A stretch of DNA of 64,000 nucleotides, taken from positions 56,590,881 to 56,654,880 of the forward strand of contig CM019063.1 of the NCBI GenBank assembly GCA_009667805.1. Reading direction: 5' to 3'. Origin of the DNA: Leptobrachium leishanense (Eukaryota; Chordata; Amphibia; Anura; Megophryidae). The position numbers were made by a program, and so were the translations under genes. Under the pieces are notes generated by a model. That model searched no databases, was not told the origin of the DNA, and worked only from the letters and a program-made list of their open reading frames with translations. Of this stretch, positions 63,881-64,000 are shown piece after piece; position 1 is the stretch's first letter, and each line of letters starts with the position of its first letter.

Positions 63881-64000
63881 CCAGTGACCTCCCCAAGTGG
63901 CATCCTAAGTGGACGTTCAGAATTGATTTCCTGGAGTTTTATCCAAGATCCCCGATGCCATCCACCATCACGATCCCTAATTCCTGAGTCTCCTCTCTCC
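63881..64000. other. unclassified sequence at window edge
   Basis: No feature recognised. Confidence 0.35.

Overview
The window reads as intergenic DNA from a large vertebrate genome, most likely an amphibian and probably a frog. I infer this from the mix of repeats: chromodomain Ty3/gypsy elements, CR1/L2-type LINEs, Penelope-like elements, many non-autonomous hAT, Harbinger-like and TTAA-target DNA transposons, and a ~325-bp satellite that encodes a hammerhead ribozyme (a class known from newt satellite 2). I found no convincing host protein gene, rRNA or tRNA. Almost every long open frame belongs to a transposon or is a by-product of a tandem repeat.

Layout. 0.4-2.8 kb: decayed LINE, minus strand. 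4.2-5.8 kb: a copy of an unusual non-coding DNA transposon (here the '902 family', CAGGGTTATTCA ends) with a hAT element and a foldback element inside it. 6.9-7.3 and 8.95-10.0 kb: tandem repeats. 10.16-10.75 kb: Penelope-like tail. 10.96-16.37 kb: a young Ty3/gypsy chromovirus, minus strand, with 548-bp LTRs and a 5-bp duplication. 16.5-22.3 kb: a nest of insertions at least five levels deep. 22.3-25.7 kb: several 902-family copies. 26.5-34.2 kb: an L2-like LINE, minus strand, interrupted by two hAT elements, one of which holds TTAA, Harbinger and foldback elements. 34.8-36.3 kb: hAT element carrying an ~800-bp minisatellite. 39.5-40.5 kb: hammerhead satellite with an expanded 36-bp block. 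40.5-48 kb: 902-family copies and a 945-bp solo LTR. 48.8-54.3 kb: Penelope-like fragments in inverted arrangement, two Harbinger MITEs and an isolated hammerhead-like motif. 55-57.3 kb: small DNA transposons. 57.5-58 kb: second hammerhead satellite locus. 59.4-60.3 kb: second solo LTR, opposite strand. 61.5-63.9 kb: more 902-family copies.

How the parts relate. Most insertions can be ordered because the target duplications and interrupted sequences are readable: 8 bp for hAT, TTAA for the piggyBac/Kolobok-like elements, TWA for the Harbinger-like MITEs, 3 bp for the 902 family, 5 bp for gypsy and 4 bp for the solo LTRs. No DNA transposase is encoded here, so all the DNA elements are non-autonomous. 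The points most worth following are the self-cleaving RNA motifs, the same minisatellite inside three hAT families with different ends, and a sequence module shared by the 902 family and one hAT family.
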